A stretch of 51,641 nt of DNA from Alphaproteobacteria bacterium (GCA_022825195.1 JAJDYL010000039.1:1-51641), one strand, 5' to 3'; shown: positions 1 through 8,557, counted from the stretch's first letter. A program made the numbers and translations. Notes: generated by a model not told the origin, from the sequence alone.

Positions 1-189
1 CGCCGTCACCAGCACCAGCACCGAGAGCGCATAGACGCCGAAGATGATGCCCGACATCAGACCGCCCTGGGTGTTGCTCATCCCCCACTCGTCCCTGAGA
101 ACCGGGAGCAGGCCGTTGAACGTGGTGGAGCCCATCTGCCCGATGAACTGGGCGATGCAGACGGTGACGATGAGGGCCGTCGTGTTCAT
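1..189 (-). CDS. MFS transporter, N-terminal fragment (cut by window edge)
   Basis: Reverse-strand frame open from an ATG at 189 to the first base of the window, giving 63 codons. The peptide starts MNTTALIVTVCIAQFIGQMG and has two hydrophobic stretches separated by a short polar segment with LRDEWG, typical of TM1, loop and TM2 of a major facilitator superfamily carrier. The rest lies outside the window, so substrate cannot be judged. It is 50 bases downstream of the acyl-CoA synthetase on the same strand and may be the third gene of that operon, importing the acid that the synthetase activates (inference). Confidence 0.7.
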   Translation of the reverse strand, partial: MNTTALIVTVCIAQFIGQMGSTTFNGLLPVLRDEWGMSNTQGGLMSGIIFGVYALSVLVLVTA

Positions 190-239
190 CGGGCGGGTAC
201 GCTATGCGCCGGGCGGGCGGCAAATGCCTGCGAACACGC

Positions 240-1850
240 TCACGCGAGGCCCGCCTTCTCGCGTTCCCGCCGGCGCAGGTCGCGGCGGCGGATCTTGCCC
301 GTCGCGGTCATCGGCAGCTCGTTCACGAACTCGACCGCGCGGGGATATTCGTGCGCGGAGAGGCGTTCGCGGACATGGGCGCGCAGCGCGGCGCCCAGCG
401 CCTCCGTCGGCGCCTCGCCCTCGCGCAGCACCACGAACGCCTTCACGATGTCGCCGCGCACCGGGTCCGGCGCGCCCACCGCCGCCGCCATGGCGACCGC
501 CGGATGGCCCATCAGGCATTCCTCGATCTCGCCGGGGCCGATGCGGTAGCCGGCCGACGAGATCACATCGTCCTCGCGCCCGACGAAGCGGAAGGCGCCG
601 TCTTCGTCACGCACGCCGAGATCGCCGGTCAGCAGCCAGTCGCCGTTGAACTTGGCCGCCGTCGCCTCCTCGTCCCGCCAGTAGCCGAGGAACATGACCG
701 GGTCCGGGCGGCGGACGGCGATCTCGCCCGACTCGCCGGGCGGCAGCGGCTCGCCGGCGCCGTCCAGCACCGCGACCTCGTGGCCGGGAACGGGCCGGCC
801 GAGCCATCCCGGCTTTACGGGGAACAGGCTCGCGCAATTGCCCAGCACGAGATTGCACTCCGTCTGGCCGTAGAACTCGTTGATGGCGAGCCCGAACACC
901 TCGCGCCCCCAGCCGAGCAGTTCCTCGCCCAGGCTCTCGCCGCCGCTGCCGATGCTCCGCATGGCGAGGCCCGGCGTGCGCTGCGCGGCCTCGGACGCCT
1001 GCCGCATCATCTTGAGCGCCGTCGGCGGCAGGAAGGCGTTGCGAACCCGGTGCCGGGCGATGAGCGCAAACGCCTCCTCCGGATCGAATTTGCCCGCGCG
1101 CGACGCCAGAACCGGCACGCCGGCCGCCCAGGACGGCAGCAGCACATCCAGCAATCCGCCGGCCCAGGCCCAGTCCGCCGGCGTCCAGAACAGGTCCCCC
1201 GGCTGCGGGAAGAACTCCTGCGGCAGCGCCACGCCCGGCAGGTGCCCCGGCAACACCCGATGACCGTGCAGCGCCCCCTTGGGCGGACCCGTCGTGCCGG
1301 AGGTGTAGATCAGCAGCGCCGGGTCGTCGGGCCCCGTATCCGCCATCTCGAAGCGGTCCGAGGCCCGCTCCAGCAGTTCCCAGAAGTCTTCTGCGACAAT
1401 GGTGGAGAGTTCCGGCAGGTCGAGCGCCGCCACCTTCTCGCGGCCTTCCGCGTCGGTGACGAGCGCCTTCGCGCCGGAATGGCGGAGCCGGTAGGCCAGC
1501 GCCTCCTCGCCGAACAGCGTGAACAGCGGCAGCGCGACCGCGCCCAGCTTGTAGGCGGCGAGATGGGCAAGCCCCGTCTCGATGCCCTGCCCGAGCAGCA
1601 CCGCCACCCGGTCTTCCCGCCCGACGCCGGCGGCCGCGAGCGCATTGGCAAGCCTGTTGGAGAGCCGCGAAAGCTCCCGGAACGACCAGAGGCGCGGCTC
1701 GCCGCCCGCCGGGTCCGGGCAGATCATCGCCGGGCGGCGGCTGCCCACATGCCGTTCGCAGGCGTGCTCGGCCATGTTGTAGCGCGCCGGCACCTGCCAG
1801 CGGAACGCCGCCCGGACGGCCTCCCAGCTTTCGCGGCGCTCGACGATCAT
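240..1850 (-). CDS. AMP-forming acyl-CoA synthetase
   Basis: 536 residues, a normal length for the ANL superfamily. It activates a carboxylic acid with ATP to an acyl-AMP and transfers it to CoA. Visible motifs: ATP-binding P-loop TSGTTGPPKG at about 183-192, the hinge-region motif LLTGDLG followed by GREDDVISSAGYRIGP, and the C-terminal catalytic lysine in TATGKIRRR near residue 519. The overall pattern resembles the medium-chain/aryl (ACSM, benzoate-CoA ligase-like) branch more than acetyl-CoA synthetase, but the substrate is not readable. The ATG overlaps the stop of the upstream metallo-beta-lactamase gene (ATGA), so the two are translationally coupled and probably handle one compound, for instance a lactone opened to a hydroxy acid and then activated (inference). 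Confidence 0.9.
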   Translation of the reverse strand: MIVERRESWEAVRAAFRWQVPARYNMAEHACERHVGSRRPAMICPDPAGGEPRLWSFRELSRLSNRLANALAAAGVGREDRVAVLLGQGIETGLAHLAAYKLGAVALPLFTLFGEEALAYRLRHSGAKALVTDAEGREKVAALDLPELSTIVAEDFWELLERASDRFEMADTGPDDPALLIYTSGTTGPPKGALHGHRVLPGHLPGVALPQEFFPQPGDLFWTPADWAWAGGLLDVLLPSWAAGVPVLASRAGKFDPEEAFALIARHRVRNAFLPPTALKMMRQASEAAQRTPGLAMRSIGSGGESLGEELLGWGREVFGLAINEFYGQTECNLVLGNCASLFPVKPGWLGRPVPGHEVAVLDGAGEPLPPGESGEIAVRRPDPVMFLGYWRDEEATAAKFNGDWLLTGDLGVRDEDGAFRFVGREDDVISSAGYRIGPGEIEECLMGHPAVAMAAAVGAPDPVRGDIVKAFVVLREGEAPTEALGAALRAHVRERLSAHEYPRAVEFVNELPMTATGKIRRRDLRRREREKAGLA

Positions 1851-2644
1851 CGCGGCGCCGGCTCCAGGTCGAACCGCAGGATTTCGCCGGCAAGCTCGGG
1901 CGCCGCCGCCGGGAAGCGCCGCGCAAGCTCCGGGTCGTGTCCGGGGATCAGATGGTCGCGCGAGAGCATGCGCGCGCCGAGCGTCCGGTAGCCCTCCAGC
2001 ATTTCCCGCAGGTCGTAGAAGACGCGGAAGGGCCGCGCCTGCTCCATCTCCTCGTAGAGGTGCACGGCGTCCGAGGCGACGATCACCGGCCCGCGCCGCG
2101 TTTGCACTTCGAGCGCGATCTGGCCGCGCGAATGGCCGCCGATCAGGATCTGCGTCAGGCCCGGCGCGAGCTCGCCGTCGCCGTCATGGAACCGGCAGCG
2201 GCCGTCATAGTTCAGCCCGACCAGGGTGAGCGTGTTGCGCTTGCCGTACATCTTGAGCGCCGGATGGGTCACGTCCCGGCCGGTGACGGTCAGCATCTCC
2301 CGGTCCTGGATATGGAACATGGCCTGCGGGAAGGCTTCGAGGTTGCCGACATGGTCGTAATGGCAGTGCGTGACGATGACGTCCGAGACCGAAGCCGGGT
2401 CGATGCCGAGCCGGCGCAGGCCGTCGGCCGGGTCGTAGAGCGTGTCGTGGCCGAGCCGGTCGCCGACGCGCACCGCATAGCCGCAATCGACCACCCAGAC
2501 CCGTCCGCCGCCCCGGATCACCCAGAAATAGAAGTCGAGGCCGGGCGCCTGCTTCGCCGGGTCGCCGTCGATATACATCTCGCTCTCCGGGCGGAAATCC
2601 TCCCGTCCGTAGCGCAGGCCGTAAATCTCGTAGTCCGGGGTCAT
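1847..2644 (-). CDS. MBL-fold hydrolase, N-acyl homoserine lactonase-like
   Basis: 265 residues. The metal-binding motif HCHYDH is at 93-98, followed by the later metal ligands: the histidine of GGHSRG, the aspartate of ASDAVH and the histidine of IPGHDP. Together these give the dinuclear zinc site of the metallo-beta-lactamase fold, with a spacing like AttM/AiiA quorum-quenching lactonases and related lactone hydrolases. The start at 2644 was chosen because a strong GGGAGG ribosome binding site lies 8 bases upstream; the frame stays open further upstream but that part is arginine-rich and non-coding in style. First gene of the coupled pair with the acyl-CoA synthetase. The true substrate could be any small lactone or ester. 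Confidence 0.85.
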   Translation of the reverse strand: MTPDYEIYGLRYGREDFRPESEMYIDGDPAKQAPGLDFYFWVIRGGGRVWVVDCGYAVRVGDRLGHDTLYDPADGLRRLGIDPASVSDVIVTHCHYDHVGNLEAFPQAMFHIQDREMLTVTGRDVTHPALKMYGKRNTLTLVGLNYDGRCRFHDGDGELAPGLTQILIGGHSRGQIALEVQTRRGPVIVASDAVHLYEEMEQARPFRVFYDLREMLEGYRTLGARMLSRDHLIPGHDPELARRFPAAAPELAGEILRFDLEPAPR

Positions 2645-2709
2645 GCAGGCACCTCCCTCCCGCCAGCATAGCGCGCGCCGGGCGCGAGGCGTATAAGCCG
2701 CCCGCGTCC

Positions 2710-4254
2710 ATGTCCGACACCGCCGCCCCCGCAAACCCTGCCGCCGCGCAGCCGGAATACAGCGAACTTCAGCGCTGGCTGACGCTGATGACGGTCACGC
2801 TCGCCACCACGCTCTATGCGATGACGGTGACGATCGCCAATGTGGCGCTGCCCAAGATGCAGGGGACCTTCGGCGCGACGCAGGACGAGATCGCCTGGGT
2901 GGTCACCTTCAACATCATCGCGACAGCCGTGATGACGCCGGCCACCGGGTGGCTGGCGGAGAAGGTCGGGCGGCGCAATGTCATGGTCTGGGGCATCGCC
3001 TTCTTCACGCTGGTCTCCGCTGCCTGCGGCCTCGCCGAGAGTCTTGAGCAGCTGGTGTTCTTCCGGATCCTGCAGGGCCTTGCCGGCGCGCCGCTGGTGC
3101 CGGTCAGCCAGGCGATCGTGATGACGATCTTCCCGCGCGAGCGCCACGGTTCCGCGCTCGCGGTCTGGGGCATCGGCGTCACCATCGGCCCGATCATCGC
3201 GCCGACGCTCGGCGGTTATGTCACCGAAATCTACAACTGGCGCTGGATCTTCTTCCTGCTGGTGCCGGTGGGCATGGTCGCCTTCCTGTGCGCCGCGGCC
3301 TTCGTGCGCCGCCGGGCGCAGCGCCATCCGACGACGCTCGACTGGACCGGCTTCATCGCGCTCTCGCTCGCCATCGCAGCCCTGCAGCTGATGCTCGACC
3401 GGGGCGAGCGGCTTGGCTGGTTCAACCACAACGAGATCATCCTGGAGGCGTTCGTCGCCTGCCTCGCCTTCTACGTGTTCGTCGCCCACATCTTCACGAC
3501 CGACCGCCCCTTCCTGCAGCCGCGCATCCTCACCAACCGCAATTTCGTTATCGGGCTGCTGCTCACCTTCGTGTTCGGCCTGCTTAATTTCACGCCGATG
3601 GTGCTGTTCCCGTCGCTGCTTCAGGGCCTGCGCGGCTATCCGGACGGAATCATCGGCTACCTGCTGGCCATACGCGGCCTCGGCACGCTGTCCGGCTTCC
3701 TGTTCATCATGTTTTACGGCCAGCGCATCGACCCCCGCCTGCTGCTGCTCGCGGGCTTCCTCACCCAGGGCATTTCCGGGCTGGCGATGGCGCAGTTCGA
3801 CATCAACCTGACCACCTTCGGCGTCGCGTGGACTTCCATGCTGCAGGGCTTCGGCGTCGGGCTGATCTGGGTGCCGCTCTCCATCGCGACCTTCTGGACG
3901 CTTGCGCCGAGGGACATGACCGAAGGCACGGCGCTCTTCCACCTTATGCGCAATATCGGCTCGTCGATCCACATTTCGCTGTCGGTGGCGCTTGTGATCC
4001 ACACGGCCAAGATGAGCTATTCGGAACTGTCGAACTTCGTGACCCCGTACAATGCCGCGCTCGACCGGGTGGCGTCGGAGGGCCCGTGGAGCCTGGAGGG
4101 CGGGGCCGGCATGGCCGCGCTGGTCCGCGAGATCGGCCGCCAGGCGCAGATGATCGGCTATGTCAATGCCTTCTACTTCTTCGCCGCCACCGCCTTCGTC
4201 TGCGTCCCCCTCCTCCTCTTCGTCCGCAAGCCGACGGCCGCGACGGCGGGCTAG
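2710..4254 (+). CDS. DHA2-family MFS multidrug efflux permease (EmrB/QacA type)
   Basis: 514 residues with about 14 hydrophobic segments, the usual size for the 14-TM drug:proton antiporters of the EmrB group. Family marks: TVTIANVALPKMQG in TM1, the A-motif-like loop WLAEKVGRRN after TM2, and the motif C region GIGVTIGPIIAPTLGGY in TM5. It would export hydrophobic compounds across the inner membrane. EmrB normally works with an EmrA/HlyD adaptor, and none is encoded nearby. Divergent from the lactonase-like gene with only 65 bases between the starts; a TATAAG box at about 2691 could be its -10 element. Its stop overlaps that of the convergent dehydratase beta gene inside one CTAG (4251-4254). 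Confidence 0.88.
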   Translation: MSDTAAPANPAAAQPEYSELQRWLTLMTVTLATTLYAMTVTIANVALPKMQGTFGATQDEIAWVVTFNIIATAVMTPATGWLAEKVGRRNVMVWGIAFFTLVSAACGLAESLEQLVFFRILQGLAGAPLVPVSQAIVMTIFPRERHGSALAVWGIGVTIGPIIAPTLGGYVTEIYNWRWIFFLLVPVGMVAFLCAAAFVRRRAQRHPTTLDWTGFIALSLAIAALQLMLDRGERLGWFNHNEIILEAFVACLAFYVFVAHIFTTDRPFLQPRILTNRNFVIGLLLTFVFGLLNFTPMVLFPSLLQGLRGYPDGIIGYLLAIRGLGTLSGFLFIMFYGQRIDPRLLLLAGFLTQGISGLAMAQFDINLTTFGVAWTSMLQGFGVGLIWVPLSIATFWTLAPRDMTEGTALFHLMRNIGSSIHISLSVALVIHTAKMSYSELSNFVTPYNAALDRVASEGPWSLEGGAGMAALVREIGRQAQMIGYVNAFYFFAATAFVCVPLLLFVRKPTAATAG

Positions 4255-4922
4255 AGCACCTCGTCGCCGCGCGAGACGGTTTCGCCGTAGCGGGAGAGGG
4301 ACGGGGGCTTGAGGCCGGCATAGGCGCGCTCGACGGCGTCTGCCGTGGCGCGGTTCTCGCGCTCGAAGAGGCTGTTGCCGGCGAGGTCGCTCTCCACCAG
4401 CAGCGGGCCGAAGCGGCTGACCTCCAGCACCCAGACCGCCTGCGCGATGCCGAGCTCCTCAAGCCAGTGCGCGGCCTGCACCCGCGTGACGCCGCGCCCG
4501 AGCAGCGCGCCCGTGCCGTAGCCGACCGTCGTGAGATAGACCGCCCCGTTCGGCACGAAGAGCTCGCGGTAGTCGGCCTCCGACATGCCGCCCTTGCCGA
4601 CGATGACCTTGGCGCCGGAAAGCTCGAAGAACCGCTCCATGAAGCGCGAGAAGCGGAAACTCGCCGTCGCCGTCACCGCGCCGAGGTTCAAGCTGCCGTC
4701 CTCGCCCACGCTGGCTGCGGGCGAGCAGTGGAAGTTGACATTGCTGAGCGCCCCGAGATCGACCGGCGGGGCCATGCCCTCGTCCACCACCCGGCGGTAG
4801 AGGCCCTCGCGGCCGGTGTAGATCACGCCGTCCAGATAGACGATGTCGCCGATCGAGAGTTCCCCGAGCGCCCCGGGGGAGACCGGCGTGCTCAGGCGGT
4901 GCGTGCGAGGGGTGTGCGCCAC
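4251..4922 (-). CDS. Class I Fe-S hydro-lyase beta subunit (fumarase/L-tartrate dehydratase type)
   Basis: About 223 residues, matching the C-terminal (beta) part of class I fumarases, which in this two-gene form is a separate TtdB-like subunit. Visible: LSIGDIVYLDGVIYTGR near the N-terminus, the NFHCSP segment, and GKGGMS followed by a long conserved stretch ending in SRFGPLLVESD. No ATG precedes the homologous region. The best start is a GTG at 4922 with GGGAG 8 bases upstream, overlapping the alpha gene by 31 bases. The alternative is a CTG at 4895 forming CTGA with the alpha stop. The beta subunit pairs with the alpha subunit to hydrate or dehydrate a C4 (hydroxy)dicarboxylate. Fumarate, tartrate and mesaconate enzymes share this fold, so the substrate is open. 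Confidence 0.85.
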   Translation of the reverse strand: MAHTPRTHRLSTPVSPGALGELSIGDIVYLDGVIYTGREGLYRRVVDEGMAPPVDLGALSNVNFHCSPAASVGEDGSLNLGAVTATASFRFSRFMERFFELSGAKVIVGKGGMSEADYRELFVPNGAVYLTTVGYGTGALLGRGVTRVQAAHWLEELGIAQAVWVLEVSRFGPLLVESDLAGNSLFERENRATADAVERAYAGLKPPSLSRYGETVSRGDEVL

Positions 4923-5854
4923 CCGACCGTCTCCCGCCGCATATAGGGCGTGAACCAGCGCGGATCGCTGCGGTATTCGACCTCGCCGCCGGCATGGACC
5001 CGCGCCGTCGCCCGGCGCGAGGAAAGGCAGAAGCAATGCACGCTCATCGGCATGCCGCCAGTATGCGTGTAGCCGACCTCCACATGGCAGTCGATGACCA
5101 TGGAGGAGCCGACGAAGCCCATCGGCCCCATGCCGATATTGTTGCCGAGCTCCTTGAGCTCCGCCTCCAGCTTCGCGATCCCGGGGTCGGGATTGGGCTC
5201 GCCGACCGGGCGCAGGCAGGCCGCCTGCTTGCCGAGCGTCATCGAGGTGTCCTTCGAGCCGCCGAGCCCGATGCCGACGATGGCCGGCTGGCAGGCGAGC
5301 CCGCGCCGCCCGAACTGCACCAGCGTGTCGAGGAAGAAGCGCTTGATGCCGTCCATGCCGTCCGCCGGGAACAGCATCCGGTAGTCGGTGCCGAACAGAC
5401 CGCCCTTGTGGACGGTGGTCAGTTCGATCCAGTCCGCATCCGGCTCGAAGCTGTATTCGATCTCCGGCGCGTTGATGCCGACATTGTTGTCGTGGTCGGT
5501 GCGCCAGAGCGGGTGCACGCGGTTCGGGCGGAGCGGCACGGTCCGCGTCGCCTCGGCGGTGGCGGAGCGGACCGCCTCCTCCAGCGCGACGAACCCGCCT
5601 TCCGGCCGCGCCTCGTTGCCGGCCTTCACATAGAAGCGCGGCACGCCCGTGTCGGCGCACATGGCGCGGCGGTCGGCCTCCGCCGCCTCCCAGTTCTCCA
5701 GCATCGCCTCCAGCACGAAGCGCGAGAGCTCGTGCTGCTCGCGCTCCAGCATGCCGCGGATGCCGTCGCGGTAGTCGCGCGGGATTTCGATGGCGGCCCG
5801 CGCCATGATCTCTGAGGCGGCTTCGCGCAGAGTCTCTCGGGCGATCTCGGACAT
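4892..5854 (-). CDS. Class I Fe-S hydro-lyase alpha subunit (fumarase/L-tartrate dehydratase type)
   Basis: 320 residues, the usual size of the separate alpha subunit (TtdA-like). Three cysteines at 66 (MCADTG), 188 (LACQPAIVGIGLGG) and 256 (VIDCHVEV) match the positions of the ligands of the labile [4Fe-4S] cluster that polarises the substrate hydroxyl. The later stretch GYTHTGGMPMSVHCFC is also typical. The ATG at 5854 fits the family N-terminus; the ribosome binding site is weak. It starts 46 bases after the ABC permease gene on the same strand and overlaps the beta gene, so it may be the fourth gene of the transporter operon. Fumarase, tartrate dehydratase or mesaconase are all possible. 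Confidence 0.88.
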   Translation of the reverse strand: MSEIARETLREAASEIMARAAIEIPRDYRDGIRGMLEREQHELSRFVLEAMLENWEAAEADRRAMCADTGVPRFYVKAGNEARPEGGFVALEEAVRSATAEATRTVPLRPNRVHPLWRTDHDNNVGINAPEIEYSFEPDADWIELTTVHKGGLFGTDYRMLFPADGMDGIKRFFLDTLVQFGRRGLACQPAIVGIGLGGSKDTSMTLGKQAACLRPVGEPNPDPGIAKLEAELKELGNNIGMGPMGFVGSSMVIDCHVEVGYTHTGGMPMSVHCFCLSSRRATARVHAGGEVEYRSDPRWFTPYMRRETVGWRTPLARTA

Positions 5855-5900
5855 GGCCGACCGAATAGGCCGGGCGCCGGCGGGCGTCAACCGCCGCCGC

Positions 5901-6704
5901 TCATGTCCGCCACCTGAGCAGGAAGCGTTCGGTTCTCGCAATCAGCCAATTCACGGTCAGTCCCATGACGGACAGGATCGCAACGCCGGCCAGCAGCTCG
6001 TCCAGGGCCATGAGGCTGCCTGCGAGCAGGATGTAGGCGCCGACCCCGAACTCGGCGCCGATCATCTCCGCCGCAACGAGCAGCACGATGGCGATGGCGG
6101 CCGAAATGCGGAAGCCCGGCAGGATGGCCGGCAGGGCGCCCGGCAGGATGATCTTGCGCACGATGGAAAGCCAGGAAAGCCCGAAGGACTGCCCCATCCG
6201 GATCAGGCTCCTGTCCACATTGTCCACGCCCCCGTAAGTCGCAACCACGGTCGGGAAGAAGGTGCCGAACAGGATGGTCGCCACCTTCGATCCCTCGCCG
6301 ATGCCGAACCAGACCACGAAAAGCGGCAACAGCGCGATCTTCGGGATCGGGAAGATGGCCGCGACCACCGGCGCCAGCCCCGCGCGGGCGAGCGAGAACA
6401 GCCCGATGGAGAAGCCGACGGCGATGCCGAGCAGCGTGCCGCAGGTCCAGCCGAGCACAAGGCGTTGCAGCGAGGCGCCCAGATGCTGCCAGAGCAAACC
6501 CGTTTCCACCAGATGCGCAAGCGCGGCCAGCGCCTCCGACGGCGCGGGCAGCACCAGAGGCGGGATCAGGCCCGCGCGGCACCCCGCCTCCCAGACTGCA
6601 ATGACGGCAAGGAACACCAGCGGCCCGACAATGCCGAGCGGCCTTGGCGAAAACCCGCCGCCGCGGAAGGCTACCGGCCGGCCGCCATCGCCGCGCTCAG
6701 CCAT
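5901..6704 (-). CDS. ABC transporter permease, TauC/SsuC (nitrate/sulfonate/taurine) family
   Basis: 267 residues with six or so membrane segments. It has the binding-protein-dependent permease coupling-loop signature around FGLSWLSIVRKIILPGALPAILPGFRISAAIA, the EAA-type loop that docks on the ATPase. The TVVATYGGVDNVD region is typical of the TauC/SsuC/NrtB group. The start at 6704 (MAERGDGG) overlaps the end of the ATPase gene by 8 bases; open frame upstream of this is inside the ATPase gene. Forms the inner-membrane channel with the neighbouring ATPase and periplasmic protein. Confidence 0.9.
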   Translation of the reverse strand: MAERGDGGRPVAFRGGGFSPRPLGIVGPLVFLAVIAVWEAGCRAGLIPPLVLPAPSEALAALAHLVETGLLWQHLGASLQRLVLGWTCGTLLGIAVGFSIGLFSLARAGLAPVVAAIFPIPKIALLPLFVVWFGIGEGSKVATILFGTFFPTVVATYGGVDNVDRSLIRMGQSFGLSWLSIVRKIILPGALPAILPGFRISAAIAIVLLVAAEMIGAEFGVGAYILLAGSLMALDELLAGVAILSVMGLTVNWLIARTERFLLRWRT

Positions 6705-7464
6705 CGACCAGCTCCAGGTCGGCAGCCTGCGCCTCGTCCCGAAGCAGCCGCCAGAGCCGGCTGCGGTGCGTTTCGAGTTCGCCGGCATGCGCCGCGCGCG
6801 CATCGAGCGGCAGGTCGATCTTCAGCACTTCGCGCACCGTTCCGGGGCGCCGCGACAGCACGACGACCCGGTGGCCCAGCCGGACCGCCTCCCGGAGATT
6901 GTGCGTGACATAGACGGCCGAGAACCGCTCCCGCGCCCAGAGGTCCACGAGGTCGTCGAGCAGCAGTTCGCGGGTCTGCGCATCGAGCGCCGACAGCGGC
7001 TCGTCCATCAGCAGGAAGGCCGGCGACACGGCAAGCGCCCGGGCGACCGCCACGCGCTGCTTCATGCCGCCGGAAAGCTGCCGGGGGAAAGCCGCGCGAA
7101 ACTCCGAGAGGCGCGTGCGCGTCAGCACGTCGTCCACGATTCCGGCGATCTCCGCGCGCCCGAAGCCGTGGTCCTCCAGCACCAGCCGCACATTGCCCTC
7201 GACCGTGCGCCAGGGCAGCAGCGCGAAGTCCTGGAAGATGTAGGTCAGCGGGTTGAGGCAGCCCGGAGGCGGCTCGCCGGTCTGGACGACCTCGCCGCGT
7301 TCCGGCCGCTCCAGCCCGCCGATCAGGCGCAGCATGGTAGACTTGCCGCAGCCGGACGGCCCGACAACGCACACGATCCGCCCCGCCGGGAAGTCGAGGT
7401 CGATGCCGCGCAGGACCTCGATATCCCCATAGCCGTGATGAAGGCCGGCGAGGCGGAGTTCCAT
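6697..7464 (-). CDS. ABC transporter ATPase, TauB/SsuB family
   Basis: 255 residues. Walker A GPSGCGKST at 35-43, Q-loop FQDFALLPW near 77-85, signature LSGGMKQR at 130-137, Walker B FLLMDEP at 150-156 and a switch histidine in VYVTHNLREA. The GGMKQRVAVARAL form of the signature and the RTVEGNV motif fit nitrate/sulfonate/taurine importers. It energises uptake with the adjoining permease. It lies 22 bases after the binding-protein gene and overlaps the permease gene by 8 bases, so the three are one transcription unit. Confidence 0.93.
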   Translation of the reverse strand: MELRLAGLHHGYGDIEVLRGIDLDFPAGRIVCVVGPSGCGKSTMLRLIGGLERPERGEVVQTGEPPPGCLNPLTYIFQDFALLPWRTVEGNVRLVLEDHGFGRAEIAGIVDDVLTRTRLSEFRAAFPRQLSGGMKQRVAVARALAVSPAFLLMDEPLSALDAQTRELLLDDLVDLWARERFSAVYVTHNLREAVRLGHRVVVLSRRPGTVREVLKIDLPLDARAAHAGELETHRSRLWRLLRDEAQAADLELVDG

Positions 7465-7486
7465 CGCGCCGCCCCCGCCCGGCGGG

Positions 7487-8518
7487 TCAGTAGGTTTCGA
7501 CGTAGCTCCCGTCCACCAGCTTGTCGATGCCGATCTCGCCCTTGACGAGCCCTTCGGCCTTGAACCAGTCGAGCTGCGCCTGGACGCTCGACAGGTTCAG
7601 CTTCGCGCCCTCGTTGAGCCGCATGGCGCCGTTGCGGATCGACGGCGCGGCCTTCTCGTAGGGCCGACTCGTGTAGACATACTTGTGGATGAGCTTGACT
7701 GTCTCTTCCGCGACATCCTCTCCGGCGGTCTTGTCCACCAGCGCGGCGTTGAAATCCGCCGCCCCGCGCGAGAAGGCCGCAAGGAAGCGTTCGGTCAGGT
7801 CCCGCTTGTTCGCCGCGTTCTCCGCCGAGGTGAACACGGTCGTCACCTGGTAGTCGGGCGCATAGTCGTTGACCCAGCCGATGATGTGGACCGCGCCGCC
7901 CTTGGCGAGCGCCTTGGCGATATGCGGCACGATGGCCCAGGCGTCGATCTGGCCGGACTTGATCGCCCCGATGATCGCGCCGACCTTCTGCAGCGGCTTG
8001 AGCTTGAGTTCGGATATCGGGAAGCCTTCCTTCTCGGCGATGCGAGACGCCATGTAATGGAAGGAGGAGCCCGTCTGCGTCATGCCGAAGCTGCGGCCCG
8101 CCAGCTTGGCCGGCGAGGTCACGCCGTCCTTGAAGGCCGCATCGGAGACGAGGATCGCGGACCCGTCGATCCCCTCCTCCTCGTGCAGCGCGCCGCCGAC
8201 GATCTTGATCGCGTCCTTGTCGGCGAGGTTGATGAGCCCGCCGGTGATCGCGGTCACGCCGTAGTCGATGTCGCCCGAGGCAATGGCGACCGCCATGGGC
8301 GCGGAGGCCTGGAAATACACGAACTCGACATCGAGCCCGGCTTCCTTGAAGTAGCCTTTCTCGAAGGCGATGAAGCTCGCGGAGTGGGAGGTGAAGCGCA
8401 GCGCTCCCACCTTGATCTTGTCGTCCGCCGCCAGCGCCGTGCCGGCAAGGGCCGTCGCTGCCGCCAGCAGCGCCAGTATCGACCGCTTCATTGCGGCAGC
8501 AATCCTTGTCGTCGCCAT
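7487..8518 (-). CDS. Periplasmic substrate-binding protein, TauA/SsuA/NMT1-like
   Basis: 343 residues. Sec-type signal peptide at 1-30 (basic start MATTRIAAAMKRS, hydrophobic core, cleavage after GTALA). The mature part begins KIKVGALRFTSHSASFIAFEKGYF, typical of the NMT1/SsuA family that binds sulfonates, thiamine precursors, nitrate or aromatic acids. The start at 8518 has GGGAGAGA about 8 bases upstream; an internal ATG at 8491 is a weaker choice. First gene of the importer operon that continues into the class I dehydratase genes, which hints at a hydroxy-dicarboxylate or other organic acid ligand rather than taurine (inference). Confidence 0.88.
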   Translation of the reverse strand: MATTRIAAAMKRSILALLAAATALAGTALAADDKIKVGALRFTSHSASFIAFEKGYFKEAGLDVEFVYFQASAPMAVAIASGDIDYGVTAITGGLINLADKDAIKIVGGALHEEEGIDGSAILVSDAAFKDGVTSPAKLAGRSFGMTQTGSSFHYMASRIAEKEGFPISELKLKPLQKVGAIIGAIKSGQIDAWAIVPHIAKALAKGGAVHIIGWVNDYAPDYQVTTVFTSAENAANKRDLTERFLAAFSRGAADFNAALVDKTAGEDVAEETVKLIHKYVYTSRPYEKAAPSIRNGAMRLNEGAKLNLSSVQAQLDWFKAEGLVKGEIGIDKLVDGSYVETY

Positions 8519-8557
8519 GTCCCGATTCTCTCCCGGAAAGACTGCTCGAAGCCGCCC

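Noticed and set aside
204..1991. Long open frame on plus (595 codons) opposite the acyl-CoA synthetase
   Set aside because: Arginine/histidine/glutamine-rich low-complexity translation typical of antisense frames in GC-rich DNA, no motif, while the opposite strand has a full ANL enzyme.
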